NCBI GenBank assembly: GCA_902761715.1
Contig: CACWLK010000006.1
Coordinates: 1 to 64,000 of the forward strand
DNA: 64,000 bases
Direction: 5' to 3'
DNA from: an uncultured Rhodospirillales bacterium
Lineage (GTDB): Bacteria > Pseudomonadota > Alphaproteobacteria > RF32 > CAG-239
Program-made: the position numbers and the translations under genes
The notes under the pieces: generated by a model
The model's database searches: none
Told to the model about the DNA's origin: nothing
Seen by the model: the letters and a program-made list of their open reading frames with translations, nothing else
Part shown: piece by piece, positions 50,818-59,511 of the stretch
Layout of the letters: each line of letters opens with the position of its first letter
Numbering within the stretch: position 1 is the stretch's first letter

Positions 50818-51996
50818 ATGACTAAAACACTTTATCTCACCCGTCCTCAGTTTGAAGCGGAAATCAGCCGTTGCCTCAACTGTAAGAATCGTCCTTGCAT
50901 GAAGGCGTGCCCAATCGGTTGCAACCCGCAAGAGTTTATCAAACTTGCCAAAGACGGAGATTTTGAAGGTGCCGTCAACTCAATAGTTTCCGCCAACCCC
51001 ATGGGACAAACTTGCGGCTTGATATGCCCTGACAAATTCTGCATGAAATCATGCACGCGTTCTCATATCGATTTTCCGGTCAATATTCCCAAGGTTCAGG
51101 CTTCTATTATGCATGAACACCACAATTTGCCCGGCTCGGCTCCTCAAGCAAAATCAAACGGACACAAAATTGCCGTAATCGGCGCCGGTCCTGCGGGAAT
51201 TGCCGCCTGCACCCAGCTTCTCAAAAACAATTTTGCCGTTACCCTTTTTGAAAGCACTGACCATATCGGTGGAGCCTTAAACTTAATCCCATCCAACCGC
51301 CTGCCGGTTGAAGTCCTCAATAAAGAATGGTCATTTGTCAAACAAAATCCTTTGCTTGAAACCCGCTTTAACACCAAAGTTACCGACATCAATGCCCTTT
51401 TAGCACAGGGGTTTGAACATGTAATAGTAGCCTCCGGCGAGCCCAATGGCATTGATTTGAATGTTGAGGGAGAAAACTTGGCTGTCTCTTATCTTGATTT
51501 TCTTAATCACCCGCAAAAATATATTGCAACTGGCAACGTTGCCGTAATCGGCGGCGGTGCCGTAGCCGTAGACTGCGCCATAACCGCCAAACAGAACGGT
51601 GCCTCATTTGTTGAAATGTTTATTCGACGTCGTGTCTCCGATATGCGTATTACCAACGACGAGCGCCAAACTTTGCTTGACAATGGCATTGATTTGACCT
51701 CAATGACAAAAATCAAAAAAATCAGCCACCAAAACAGCTTACTCACTTTGTATACCTGCAAAAATCGTTTTACTGACGGCAAACTTGAAGAAATCCCCGG
51801 AACTACGGTCGCCAGACCTGACTTTGAACTTGTCATCAAGGCAATCGGCAGCTCGGCTCCGCATTTTGATGACACCGACAAGATTATTTATGCCGGTGAT
51901 TGCAAAACCGGCGGTTCAACAGCTGTTGAAGCTCTCGCCTCGGGAAAATCCGCCGCACTTTCCATCATTTCAAAATACATCAAAAAGGCCTCATAA
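50818..51996 (+). CDS. GltD-like NAD(P)/FAD oxidoreductase with N-terminal Fe-S domain
   Basis: 392 aa from the ATG at 50818; earlier in-frame codons overlap the preceding terminator. N-terminal Cys-rich helical domain (CLNCKNRPCMKACPIGC, then CGLICPDKFCMKSC) as in GltD and dihydropyrimidine dehydrogenase, which binds 4Fe-4S clusters. FAD motif VIGAGPAGIAA and NAD(P) motif VIGGGAVAVD follow. No large subunit lies nearby, so the electron acceptor is unknown. A weak -35 TTGACT lies at 50758. Confidence 0.88.
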   Translation: MTKTLYLTRPQFEAEISRCLNCKNRPCMKACPIGCNPQEFIKLAKDGDFEGAVNSIVSANPMGQTCGLICPDKFCMKSCTRSHIDFPVNIPKVQASIMHEHHNLPGSAPQAKSNGHKIAVIGAGPAGIAACTQLLKNNFAVTLFESTDHIGGALNLIPSNRLPVEVLNKEWSFVKQNPLLETRFNTKVTDINALLAQGFEHVIVASGEPNGIDLNVEGENLAVSYLDFLNHPQKYIATGNVAVIGGGAVAVDCAITAKQNGASFVEMFIRRRVSDMRITNDERQTLLDNGIDLTSMTKIKKISHQNSLLTLYTCKNRFTDGKLEEIPGTTVARPDFELVIKAIGSSAPHFDDTDKIIYAGDCKTGGSTAVEALASGKSAALSIISKYIKKAS

Positions 51997-52012
51997 CGAG
52001 GCCTTTTCTTTT
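51983..52012. terminator. Bidirectional terminator (oxidoreductase / autotransporter protease)
   Basis: AAAAGGCCTC/GAGGCCTTTT with a 5-nt loop. The oxidoreductase stop codon lies in the hairpin. T-rich on both strands between convergent genes. Confidence 0.85.
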
Positions 52013-52023
52013 CAATATACAAA

Positions 52024-54954
52024 TCAGAATGCCCAAGACAAACCGAACATTGCCCGATAATCAGTTTCTGCATCTTTTTGGTGGTCAGGATGCAAACGCA
52101 CCGCAAACTCACTCTTAAACAACACGCTCTCGGTTATTTCCCGATTATGGTACAATGCAAACTTATATTCTCTTGAAGACGGCTTCAAACTGGCTCTGAC
52201 TTTCTCACGATAAACCTCACTAGAGTAATTATCACGTCCCGTAGCAATATCAAAATCAGCATGACCGCTGTAAATTCTCAATGGAGATGAAATTTGCAAA
52301 CCGATAACGTCTGTGTCATTAATATTATAATGTCCGTCAAGTGCAAAACTGTCACTCATCAGTTGTGAAGTACTGATCATGCTGCCGTAAACTTTTGAAG
52401 CATCGGTCCAACCATGATAATATGCACCGCCGAAACTCCAATTTTCAAACGGCTGCCAATTCAATACCAAACCGGCATAATAGGTGTTGCTGTCGCCGAT
52501 TGACAAAGCTCCGCGTCCGTTCATACCGAGCAACGCATCATCTTCAGCCAACATACCGGTTGTGGCTGTTACATTAAATTTAGGTGTAACCTGATAAGAC
52601 ACCTCTGTGCTGAATGCATATGAGCGGTTATCAAAGTCATAATCATGATAGTTACTATCGCCATCATACAATCCGTTTTCACCGGTCATAAAGCTCATCT
52701 TAAAGCTCAAGTCATCATCCCAATACATTTTATGCCCAACACCATAAGCATCATTCATTGCCAAATACGGGTTAAACATTGCCTTGTCGTTATAATTTCC
52801 GGTGCTATACAAACTGTTTTCGGCAAAGAAGAACGAAGTCTCGGTATTATCGTTTTTGTACGAAACATCGGCAATCCCGATACCGCCGTCATTATTGCTG
52901 TACGAAGAAGGCGCATAAGCAAATGCAAAACTGTCATCGCTGACCGTCTTCTTAGGCTGATGACGTGAAAAGTTATACAAATCATTCTTAAAGTTTTTAT
53001 GTCCGCTGTGCGTTGTTTGTACCATTGAATCAAACTTAATATTAAACGGACGTTTATACTTATCAAATACCGCCATGGTTTTTGGCATATTATTCTGCAA
53101 AGCTTCCTTAAACACTGACGGAACAACGACTTTACTTGAGTTTATATTAACTACACTTGAATCTGTGCTTGTAGTCGAAATTGTTCCCAAATATCCCTGC
53201 GGGTTAGTCGCTGCCGCCAAATCAAGCATACCGTTTCCGTACAAAGCCTGATTTGCATATATGCCTGACTTATTTGCACTTTCAAAAATCAAAGACACAA
53301 TCTGTTGCGGTGTCAGATACGGATATGCACCCATCAACAGAGCAACACTGCCCGAAACCACCGGTGCCGCCATGGATGTACCATACGAACCGTACATTGT
53401 TACATCATAAGTGCCGGTTGACCATATTCTGCTTGAAGACTCTCCGCCCGGTGCGGCAATACAATAGTTTTTAGCGCTACCGCACGCATTTGAATATCCG
53501 GCAAGTGAGCCGTCAGCGCCTGTAGCCACAACCGTAATAAACAAATTGTTCAACGCCCCGTTTAAGGCCGTAAGGTTAGGCAAAGCGTTGTACATACCCG
53601 GTTCCGAATACGATTCGTTACCGGCCGCCATAACCATAACCACATTGTTACTTGCCGCTTTCAGAGCGCCGGTTACAATATAGTTATTTGTACTTGTACG
53701 ATACTGACTGTAATAGCTGTCGTTCAGCATTGTCGCCGGAAAAGCACGCGCATCAAGCCCAAAACTCATATTAATAACCTGAGCACCTTCATCAACCATG
53801 CGTGAAATCACATCACCGGGGCGAGACATAAAGTCCCAACGTCCGGCTAACAACGCTGCGTTTGAGAAAGCTACACCATGCATATTAGACCCGTTTTTAT
53901 CCGCAGCAATAATACCGGCAACGTGCGTTCCATGTCTGTTGCTTGCGCCCCTTTCAGGGAAATAATTGTCCTTATTGTTATCCCAGTTATACGAGCTGTC
54001 ATACTCGTCTACCCAAGCATTATACTCGGTCTGCGACATTGTGTAATACAAAGTGCTGTCTTCCGAAAAATAAACTTTTCCGCCCGAATATTTCCAACAA
54101 TTTTTATTATCACCGTTCAAGCACGGACCATAATCGGCATTAAAACCACCGGTAATTGTTGTTGTAAAATCAGCATTATCCGTATAAACACCGGTATCAA
54201 TAATACCTACCAAAACTCGGTTCAAATTGGTTGCTAAATTTCCGTCTTCATCCAAACCGTAAAAACGGGAATACGCCTTTGAAGCATTTATCTTGCTCAG
54301 GAAATTACCCTGATTATATTCACTTGTCTCGAAATAACTTGAATTAAGCGGTGTAACAATATTTTTATTGGTAATAATTCCGCTCTCTCCACCAGAACCT
54401 GAACCACTACCCGAACCGCTACCTGATCCGCCAGAGCCGGAACCACCGCCGGAGCCACCACCCGAGCCACCGCCGGAGCCGCTATCATCGCCTGAACCGC
54501 CACCCGAACCGCCGCCGGAAGAATGATGTGAACCGCCGCCACCTCCGCCACCTCCGGCAAGAGCTGCGGCCACACCGGCACCGCCGAGTATAGCAACTGC
54601 TCCGACTGTATAAGCCGGCTTCCACTCAAAGCCCGAGCCTGAATATCTGGTTGTCGCATATGAATTACCGTTTATATATCTGGTACAAATATGCCGTCCG
54701 TCAGCACCAAAGCGTCTTAAATACCCGTATGCATAAGAGTCTTTATACAACAATGCCAAACACAAAGCCGTATTTCCGTTTGCATCAGTCGTATCTATTG
54801 AATATCCGCTGTTTATAATTCGCTGAATTGCACCGCCGTTACCACGGCTCGCATTTGCATACAGGCTGCTTGCTATCGCTCCATATTGAGCAAAAGCATT
54901 GGAACTTACCGCCAATGTCGCAGCTAAAATACAACCTGTAAGCCTCTTTTTCAT
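52024..54954 (-). CDS. Autotransporter subtilisin-like serine protease with N-terminal ankyrin segment
   Basis: 976 aa. Signal peptide (1-22, SNAFA). Ankyrin-like helices about 26-85 (GGAIQRIINSGYSIDTTDANG, NTALCLALL). A hydrophobic helix about 116-133, then a Gly/Ser linker 134-190. The S8 peptidase domain has Asp253 (GIIDTGV), His341 (HGTHVAG), Asn446 (AAGN) and Ser527 (GTSMAAP). The last 270 or so residues are strand-rich and end GLSWAF, an autotransporter barrel. Surface or released protease. The ankyrin part between signal and protease is unusual for the family. Confidence 0.92.
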   Translation of the reverse strand: MKKRLTGCILAATLAVSSNAFAQYGAIASSLYANASRGNGGAIQRIINSGYSIDTTDANGNTALCLALLYKDSYAYGYLRRFGADGRHICTRYINGNSYATTRYSGSGFEWKPAYTVGAVAILGGAGVAAALAGGGGGGGGSHHSSGGGSGGGSGDDSGSGGGSGGGSGGGSGSGGSGSGSGSGSGSGGESGIITNKNIVTPLNSSYFETSEYNQGNFLSKINASKAYSRFYGLDEDGNLATNLNRVLVGIIDTGVYTDNADFTTTITGGFNADYGPCLNGDNKNCWKYSGGKVYFSEDSTLYYTMSQTEYNAWVDEYDSSYNWDNNKDNYFPERGASNRHGTHVAGIIAADKNGSNMHGVAFSNAALLAGRWDFMSRPGDVISRMVDEGAQVINMSFGLDARAFPATMLNDSYYSQYRTSTNNYIVTGALKAASNNVVMVMAAGNESYSEPGMYNALPNLTALNGALNNLFITVVATGADGSLAGYSNACGSAKNYCIAAPGGESSSRIWSTGTYDVTMYGSYGTSMAAPVVSGSVALLMGAYPYLTPQQIVSLIFESANKSGIYANQALYGNGMLDLAAATNPQGYLGTISTTSTDSSVVNINSSKVVVPSVFKEALQNNMPKTMAVFDKYKRPFNIKFDSMVQTTHSGHKNFKNDLYNFSRHQPKKTVSDDSFAFAYAPSSYSNNDGGIGIADVSYKNDNTETSFFFAENSLYSTGNYNDKAMFNPYLAMNDAYGVGHKMYWDDDLSFKMSFMTGENGLYDGDSNYHDYDFDNRSYAFSTEVSYQVTPKFNVTATTGMLAEDDALLGMNGRGALSIGDSNTYYAGLVLNWQPFENWSFGGAYYHGWTDASKVYGSMISTSQLMSDSFALDGHYNINDTDVIGLQISSPLRIYSGHADFDIATGRDNYSSEVYREKVRASLKPSSREYKFALYHNREITESVLFKSEFAVRLHPDHQKDAETDYRAMFGLSWAF

Positions 54955-55037
54955 AGCCCTAGTCCTCGTCCAAAAGTATTTAGACTACATAATATATATT
55001 ATTCATTAAAATGGGGTTAAAAGCAAGCTTAAACGTA

Positions 55038-55424
55038 CTAAGATTTGTTAGATTCGTCTTTTTTTTCTTCAGTATTGTCTGAAACAAACCATTTTTTGGA
55101 AATTCCGCCCATTTTTGAGGTATATTCGGTACCCCATTCAATCATGGAATCAATCATTGGTTTCAGCTTTTTGCCCAAAGCGGTCAACCGATATTCAACC
55201 TTAGGCGGAATTTGAGCATAGACTTTGCGGATAAGCACACCGTGTTCTTCCAATTTGCGCAAGTTAGAGGTCAAAACCTTTTGTGTAATATTGCCGACCG
55301 ACTTCTTCAGCTCACCGAAACGCTGAGTACCATCCAGCAAACTTTCAACGATTTTCACTTTCCAGCGATCGCCTATCACATCAAACACAATTTCTGTCAG
55401 AGTCTTATCATTTTTTTTCAACAA
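55038..55424 (-). CDS. HxlR-family transcriptional regulator
   Basis: 128 aa if started at the TTG 55424 (GAGG 6 nt upstream); a GTG at 55436 is also in frame and the start is not certain. Winged helix with VIGDRWKVKIVESLLDGTQR, FGELKKSVGNITQKVLTSNL and VEYRLTALGKKL. It lacks the Cys found at the N-terminus of redox-sensing members. The tail is Lys/Glu-rich. Divergent from the FadL-type gene, with a palindrome between them. Confidence 0.88.
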   Translation of the reverse strand: MLKKNDKTLTEIVFDVIGDRWKVKIVESLLDGTQRFGELKKSVGNITQKVLTSNLRKLEEHGVLIRKVYAQIPPKVEYRLTALGKKLKPMIDSMIEWGTEYTSKMGGISKKWFVSDNTEEKKDESNKS

Positions 55425-55460
55425 TTTTAACCTCACCTTACCCGCAGAAAATATACAATT

Positions 55461-55476
55461 GTTTCCAAATGGAAAC
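55461..55476. promoter_or_regulatory. Palindromic operator candidate between hxlR-like and fadL-like genes
   Basis: GTTTCC-AAAT-GGAAAC, perfect 6-bp arms. It overlaps the spacer region upstream of a minus-strand -10 candidate TATATT (55450-55455) for the regulator itself. HxlR proteins typically bind such palindromes in divergent promoters. Autoregulation and control of the porin are inferred. Confidence 0.55.
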
Positions 55477-55565
55477 TATTCTCCCTCACGGTGCCTACTT
55501 TACTAAATAACACAACTCATTACTATAAGCAACAAATTTATTTGTTAACTGTTAGGACTAATTTC

Positions 55566-56816
55566 ATGAAAAATTATACTAAGTTTTTACTGTTGGGATT
55601 GAGCCTTATTGCCGCTAACAATGCCAACGCTTCAGGCTATCAACTTAACGAATATTCGGCTACCGGTCTCGGCCGTGCTTTTGCCGGTATCGGCGTTGTC
55701 GGCGATGACTATTCTGCCATTTCTTTCAACCCTGCCGGTATGATTTTGAAAGGCACCGGCGGACAGTTAGGCTTATCAACCGTGCAAATGCACTCTTTTG
55801 TAAATGGAAATATGGGACTTCAGACACCTAACGGAAACATGGATCTCCCCAACAGACCCTATGGTAAAATGAATTTTTATAAATTCCTGCCTTCGGGATT
55901 CGCACAGTATAAAATCAACGATCGCGCCGTAATCGGTGCCGGTGTTTATACCCCGTTCGGCTTGGCCTCTATCTACAACAAAGACTGGTTTGGTGCCACC
56001 CACGGCGTAAGCACAGAATTAGACGTTATTGATACCGCCGTCGGTGCTGCTTATAAAGTAACTGATCAGGTAACTTTGGGCGCAAGCTTAATCTACCGCT
56101 ATGTTCATGGTGATCTTATGAACACCCTAAATCCGAGAAACCCCGGAAGCCACAACCGTTTCGACCTCGATGGCTGGGAGTGGGCATATAACTTTGGTAT
56201 TATGTATGAACCGGTCAAAGATACACGCTTTGGTGTTTCTTACCGCTTAAATACCGCTCAAAAAGTTACCGGCGACCGCTCTATCAAGAACACCATGCCT
56301 GGAATAGACGGCAAATATCCCGGTGTTTCCAAAATGACTTTACCTAACCAATTGTTATTCTCTGCTTATCACAAAGTAAATGACAAATTTGGTCTTTCCG
56401 GTGCCGTCCGCTGGACCAAATGGGATGTTTTTGATAATTTTGTAATGAGCTCACCATCTTTGAACTTAAATCCAACAGTTGTTGTTCCCGAAAAATGGAA
56501 AAATACCTGGACATACTCACTGGGATTGGACTATTACTACTCTCCGGAATGGACATTCCGCGCCGGTGTATCTTATGACCCGACACCGATTCGCGACAAG
56601 TTCCACCGTACAGTACGCATTCCGGATTCAACCCGCTATTGGGCAACCTTGGGTGCTAGTTACAAAGCCAAAAACTGGCAGTTTGACCTCGGCTATGCCC
56701 ACTTGTTCATGGCCAAAGGCAGAACCCATGAACTCAGCCAAATGGGAAGCACCATCAAAGCTGAACATGACAACTACAGTAACATGGTTGGAGTTCAATT
56801 CCAATATAACTTCTAA
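55566..56816 (+). CDS. FadL/TodX (OmpP1) family outer-membrane transporter
   Basis: 416 aa from the ATG at 55566, with AGGA 8 nt upstream. Signal peptide ending ANA, then the family N-terminus SGYQLNEYSATGLGRAFAG and ISFNPAGM, which plugs the barrel. Fourteen-stranded barrel expected; ends VGVQFQYNF. Takes up hydrophobic molecules such as long-chain fatty acids. Substrate not determined. Probably controlled by the divergent HxlR regulator. Confidence 0.92.
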   Translation: MKNYTKFLLLGLSLIAANNANASGYQLNEYSATGLGRAFAGIGVVGDDYSAISFNPAGMILKGTGGQLGLSTVQMHSFVNGNMGLQTPNGNMDLPNRPYGKMNFYKFLPSGFAQYKINDRAVIGAGVYTPFGLASIYNKDWFGATHGVSTELDVIDTAVGAAYKVTDQVTLGASLIYRYVHGDLMNTLNPRNPGSHNRFDLDGWEWAYNFGIMYEPVKDTRFGVSYRLNTAQKVTGDRSIKNTMPGIDGKYPGVSKMTLPNQLLFSAYHKVNDKFGLSGAVRWTKWDVFDNFVMSSPSLNLNPTVVVPEKWKNTWTYSLGLDYYYSPEWTFRAGVSYDPTPIRDKFHRTVRIPDSTRYWATLGASYKAKNWQFDLGYAHLFMAKGRTHELSQMGSTIKAEHDNYSNMVGVQFQYNF

Positions 56817-56839
56817 ACTCGCATAGTTTAGTTCTCCTG

Positions 56840-56876
56840 AAAAGACCGCGGTTCTCCAAGTCCGCAGTCTTTTTTT
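56840..56876 (+). terminator. Terminator after the FadL-type gene
   Basis: AAAGACCGCGG pairs with CCGCAGTCTTT with one internal mismatch and a 10-nt loop, followed by further T. Confidence 0.8.
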
Positions 56877-56937
56877 ATCGCTTGCATAAACTCCATCGTT
56901 TTGGTATTATTTTTCACAAACAACGCAGGCGATCATA

Positions 56938-57546
56938 ATGAGAATATTTTGTTTACTGCTCACATTTCTAGTCTCCGGGTGCGCAATGCCTCATTTTCCG
57001 GACCAAAACGATGTTGCCACCGTTGAATTGACTTTTAACCCCGAAGTATTCAGCCGTGGCGGCAAAGCCGTTATTGTTATTCAGGAACAAAATAACATTC
57101 CCTCCGGCATAAAACTTAAGGGCAAGCTCATTTTTTCCGACTTTGACGGCAACGACATAACTCTTAACATTGACGGCACTTCCGTATTCATGCTCGACCC
57201 CGGCATTTATACACTCAAAAACTTTACTCTTTACGGACAATTTGCTTATTGGAGCACTCGTATTGATTATTCTGACCGCTATCGGGCACACTTTAACATT
57301 GCTGCCGGCGATGTCGTTTACCTTGGCAAACTTGATACCAAAACAATGTTTTCCGGCACCAAAATTCACGATACTGAACAAAACAAAACCACTCAAGAAG
57401 TCATAACCGTAACTACCTTATCTGACCAAATGAATGAGTTGCCATTGCCCTTTTTATCAGCCATTCAAAAACAGACCGGATTAGGCCTAAGCCCACGTTT
57501 GCTTTCTTGGCACGATACTTTTGCTAAGGAGGTTGAACATGAATAA
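56938..57546 (+). CDS. Putative lipoprotein of unknown function
   Basis: 202 aa. Lipobox LVSGC with Cys15 as the predicted lipidated residue. The mature part is strand-rich (GGKAVIVIQEQNN, LDPGIYTLKNFTLYG, AAGDVVYLGKLDTK), suggesting a beta-sandwich. The last 8 nt overlap the start of the next lipoprotein gene, so the two form an operon. Family not recognised. Confidence 0.82.
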   Translation: MRIFCLLLTFLVSGCAMPHFPDQNDVATVELTFNPEVFSRGGKAVIVIQEQNNIPSGIKLKGKLIFSDFDGNDITLNIDGTSVFMLDPGIYTLKNFTLYGQFAYWSTRIDYSDRYRAHFNIAAGDVVYLGKLDTKTMFSGTKIHDTEQNKTTQEVITVTTLSDQMNELPLPFLSAIQKQTGLGLSPRLLSWHDTFAKEVEHE

Positions 57547-57910
57547 GCTTCTGGTTTTGCCTTTGTTGCTATTGGTGTCCGCTTGCGCCTCTGTCGGCAA
57601 CTCTGATTTCGCCAACTCGGACAAAGCCCGCAAAGTAATTATCGCCAATATAACCTCTCCCGAACAGTTGGTTGCCGAGTATGGACAACCGCAACAGATT
57701 TTTACCAAAAACGGTGAACAGGTTTATGAATACAGACACATTTCCGTAACTGGCATTCCCGATGGCGAATACACCACCGGTGCCCGCCATTACAAACTTG
57801 ACTACGTTTATGTTTATTTTGACGAGGGCATATTAACCCGGGTAGAAAACATCTCCCGTCATGGCAAATATCCGCCCGAAGACATTTTTGCACCTTATTT
57901 AAAACAATAA
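57539..57910 (+). CDS. Small lipoprotein, SmpA/BamE-like
   Basis: 123 aa from the ATG at 57539, with AAGGAGG 6 nt upstream inside the preceding gene. Lipobox LVSAC (Cys16). The mature core LVAEYGQPQQIF...YEYRH...VYVYFDEGILTRVE has the alternating pattern of SmpA/OmlA (BamE-fold) proteins: a short helix with a Gly-x-Pro turn, then strands. A role at the outer membrane is inferred; not necessarily BamE itself. Confidence 0.78.
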   Translation: MNKLLVLPLLLLVSACASVGNSDFANSDKARKVIIANITSPEQLVAEYGQPQQIFTKNGEQVYEYRHISVTGIPDGEYTTGARHYKLDYVYVYFDEGILTRVENISRHGKYPPEDIFAPYLKQ

Positions 57911-57934
57911 AAGTTCGGATTTCTCCGAACTTTT
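57909..57934. terminator. Terminator after the lipoprotein pair
   Basis: AAAAGTTCGGA/TCCGAACTTTT, 11 perfect base pairs around TTTC, between convergent genes; usable on both strands. Confidence 0.92.
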
Positions 57935-57954
57935 ATTGTCATCTTGCACGCTTT

Positions 57955-58506
57955 TCAGCGCCGACCATTACGCTTGCCACGTGTACCGAAGTTGCGCATC
58001 CTCCCCTTTTCAAACGTTGGGAGTCCCGGAATCTCATTGTAGAAAACACGATTGAGCTGGGACCACTTGTCGCGGGGGTTGATGTTCTCTCCATGACGCT
58101 CTTTTCTGAGCCGCATGTACTCTGCAATCGGCACATAATCATCCATCAGATTGTTCATGCCGACGAGTGTTTCGGGCACATAGGTCATACGGGGCAGGAG
58201 CGACTGCATCAGCAACGCATTCAGCGGACCATGGAAACTCACTTCTGCACCATCGGGTTGCTTGTCAACGATTGTATAAACAAACCCCCGCACTGTGGTA
58301 ATAACCATGGTATGCTTTCCTTTGACTTCAACCTTGGTCTGATTGTCCTGCTTTTCCGCCCCTTCAGGGTAAATCTGGTGCAGGATAAGGCCGCCATCCA
58401 CATTTTCTACCGTCCAGCGCTTGCCATCACCCATACGCATTTTGTAGAGCAAAACCGACACTGTCTGCTTAATCTCAAAACAAAAGTAGCTTGCAATTTT
58501 TTCCAT
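57955..58506 (-). CDS. Hypothetical protein, atypical composition
   Basis: 183 aa, no signal peptide or membrane segment. Contains RWTVENVDGGLILHQIYPEG, TMVITTVRGFVYTIVD, then a basic C-terminus (GRMRNFGTRGKRNGRR) that could bind nucleic acid. Codons are GC-richer than the neighbours and the ATG has no clear SD, so the true start may be Met23 (MRMGDGKRW). Recent transfer is inferred. Family not recognised. Confidence 0.65.
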   Translation of the reverse strand: MEKIASYFCFEIKQTVSVLLYKMRMGDGKRWTVENVDGGLILHQIYPEGAEKQDNQTKVEVKGKHTMVITTVRGFVYTIVDKQPDGAEVSFHGPLNALLMQSLLPRMTYVPETLVGMNNLMDDYVPIAEYMRLRKERHGENINPRDKWSQLNRVFYNEIPGLPTFEKGRMRNFGTRGKRNGRR

Positions 58507-58588
58507 ACCAAAAAAAATTAGTTAATAATAAAAACATTGCGGTCAATATACCACAATTTTCTGCTCTTATCAAGTTTTTTGTCAAAAA

Positions 58589-58690
58589 TTAGACAGATTT
58601 TATATATGAGCGGATTTTTTCAAGCAAATTCAATGCGTCGCTTCGTCCCAGTTCATACATTTCACGAACAATATCCAAATTTTGTTCCAT
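58589..58690 (-). CDS. Possible 33-residue small protein
   Basis: An open frame of 33 codons begins 14 nt after the patatin stop in the same direction. The product starts MEQNLDIVREMYELGRSDAL and continues with an amphipathic helical pattern to SYIKSV. No obvious SD; translation by coupling to the patatin gene is possible. Sequence pattern looks protein-like, but the length prevents certainty. Confidence 0.4.
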   Translation of the reverse strand: MEQNLDIVREMYELGRSDALNLLEKIRSYIKSV

Positions 58691-58704
58691 TTTACTGATT
58701 TTTA

Positions 58705-59436
58705 TCAGTCGACTTGTCTTATCACTAATATTTTGCCGGCTTTTTCCTGTTTTTCAATATAATCCAGTTCATCATTATACATTTTGTGCCGATTCTCAAA
58801 CGCCTTTACAAAGTTTGGATATTTACGATAAACCCAAGCAATCAGCCACCCTAACGAGGCTTTCTTTTTTCGATATCCCTGCGGACGGGTCAGGACCACA
58901 ATATTTTTATCAAAGCCATGATTTTCTGCCGCTTTTAGCGGAATGCTGTCCGCAATTCCACCATCAAGCAACTTTTTCCCGCCAGCCTCAACAATTTGTG
59001 AAACCAAAGGCATAGATGCCGAAGCCCTTATATAATCAATTTCGGCAAACATATCTTTGCATTTTATGTACTCCGGCTTTCCGGTCTCAACATTTGAGCA
59101 CACGGCATAAAAATCAATCCCCGACTTCACAAAAGCATCATTGTCATAAGGATCGAGTTTTTCCGGCAAATCGTGATAACAAAACTGCGTATCAACCATA
59201 TTGCCGCTTAAAAACAACGACTTAAAACTCATAAAGCGGTAGTCATGCCCGTATTTCATATTATAGCGTATACTTCTGCCCGCCTGCATTGAAGCATATG
59301 AACAGCCATGTATTGCTCCGGCCGAAACTCCGAACACTCCATCCACCAACAATCCGTGCTCAAGCATAACATCAAGCACACCTGCGGTATAAATACCTCT
59401 TTTGGCTCCGCCCTCAAGTACCAATGCTGTTTTCAT
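58705..59436 (-). CDS. Patatin-like phospholipase
   Basis: 243 aa, cytoplasmic (no signal). Oxyanion-hole loop LEGGAKRG at 8-14, nucleophile elbow GVSAG with Ser38, and catalytic Asp158 in LLDGGIADSIP. Compact bacterial patatin with Ser-Asp dyad; lipid acyl hydrolase activity is inferred. Divergent from the DUF2130 gene. Confidence 0.92.
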   Translation of the reverse strand: MKTALVLEGGAKRGIYTAGVLDVMLEHGLLVDGVFGVSAGAIHGCSYASMQAGRSIRYNMKYGHDYRFMSFKSLFLSGNMVDTQFCYHDLPEKLDPYDNDAFVKSGIDFYAVCSNVETGKPEYIKCKDMFAEIDYIRASASMPLVSQIVEAGGKKLLDGGIADSIPLKAAENHGFDKNIVVLTRPQGYRKKKASLGWLIAWVYRKYPNFVKAFENRHKMYNDELDYIEKQEKAGKILVIRQVD

Positions 59437-59511
59437 TTTTTTCTTTCCTGCAAAAATATTTTAGTATAAAGTACGCAATATCATACAATTTGTCAAACGG
59501 AGAGTCTTTTT

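Noticed and set aside
54360-54560. Tandem DNA repeat as a phase-variation tract
   Set aside because: It encodes the Gly/Ser linker of the autotransporter protease; codons vary and the unit is imperfect, so simple slippage is not evident.
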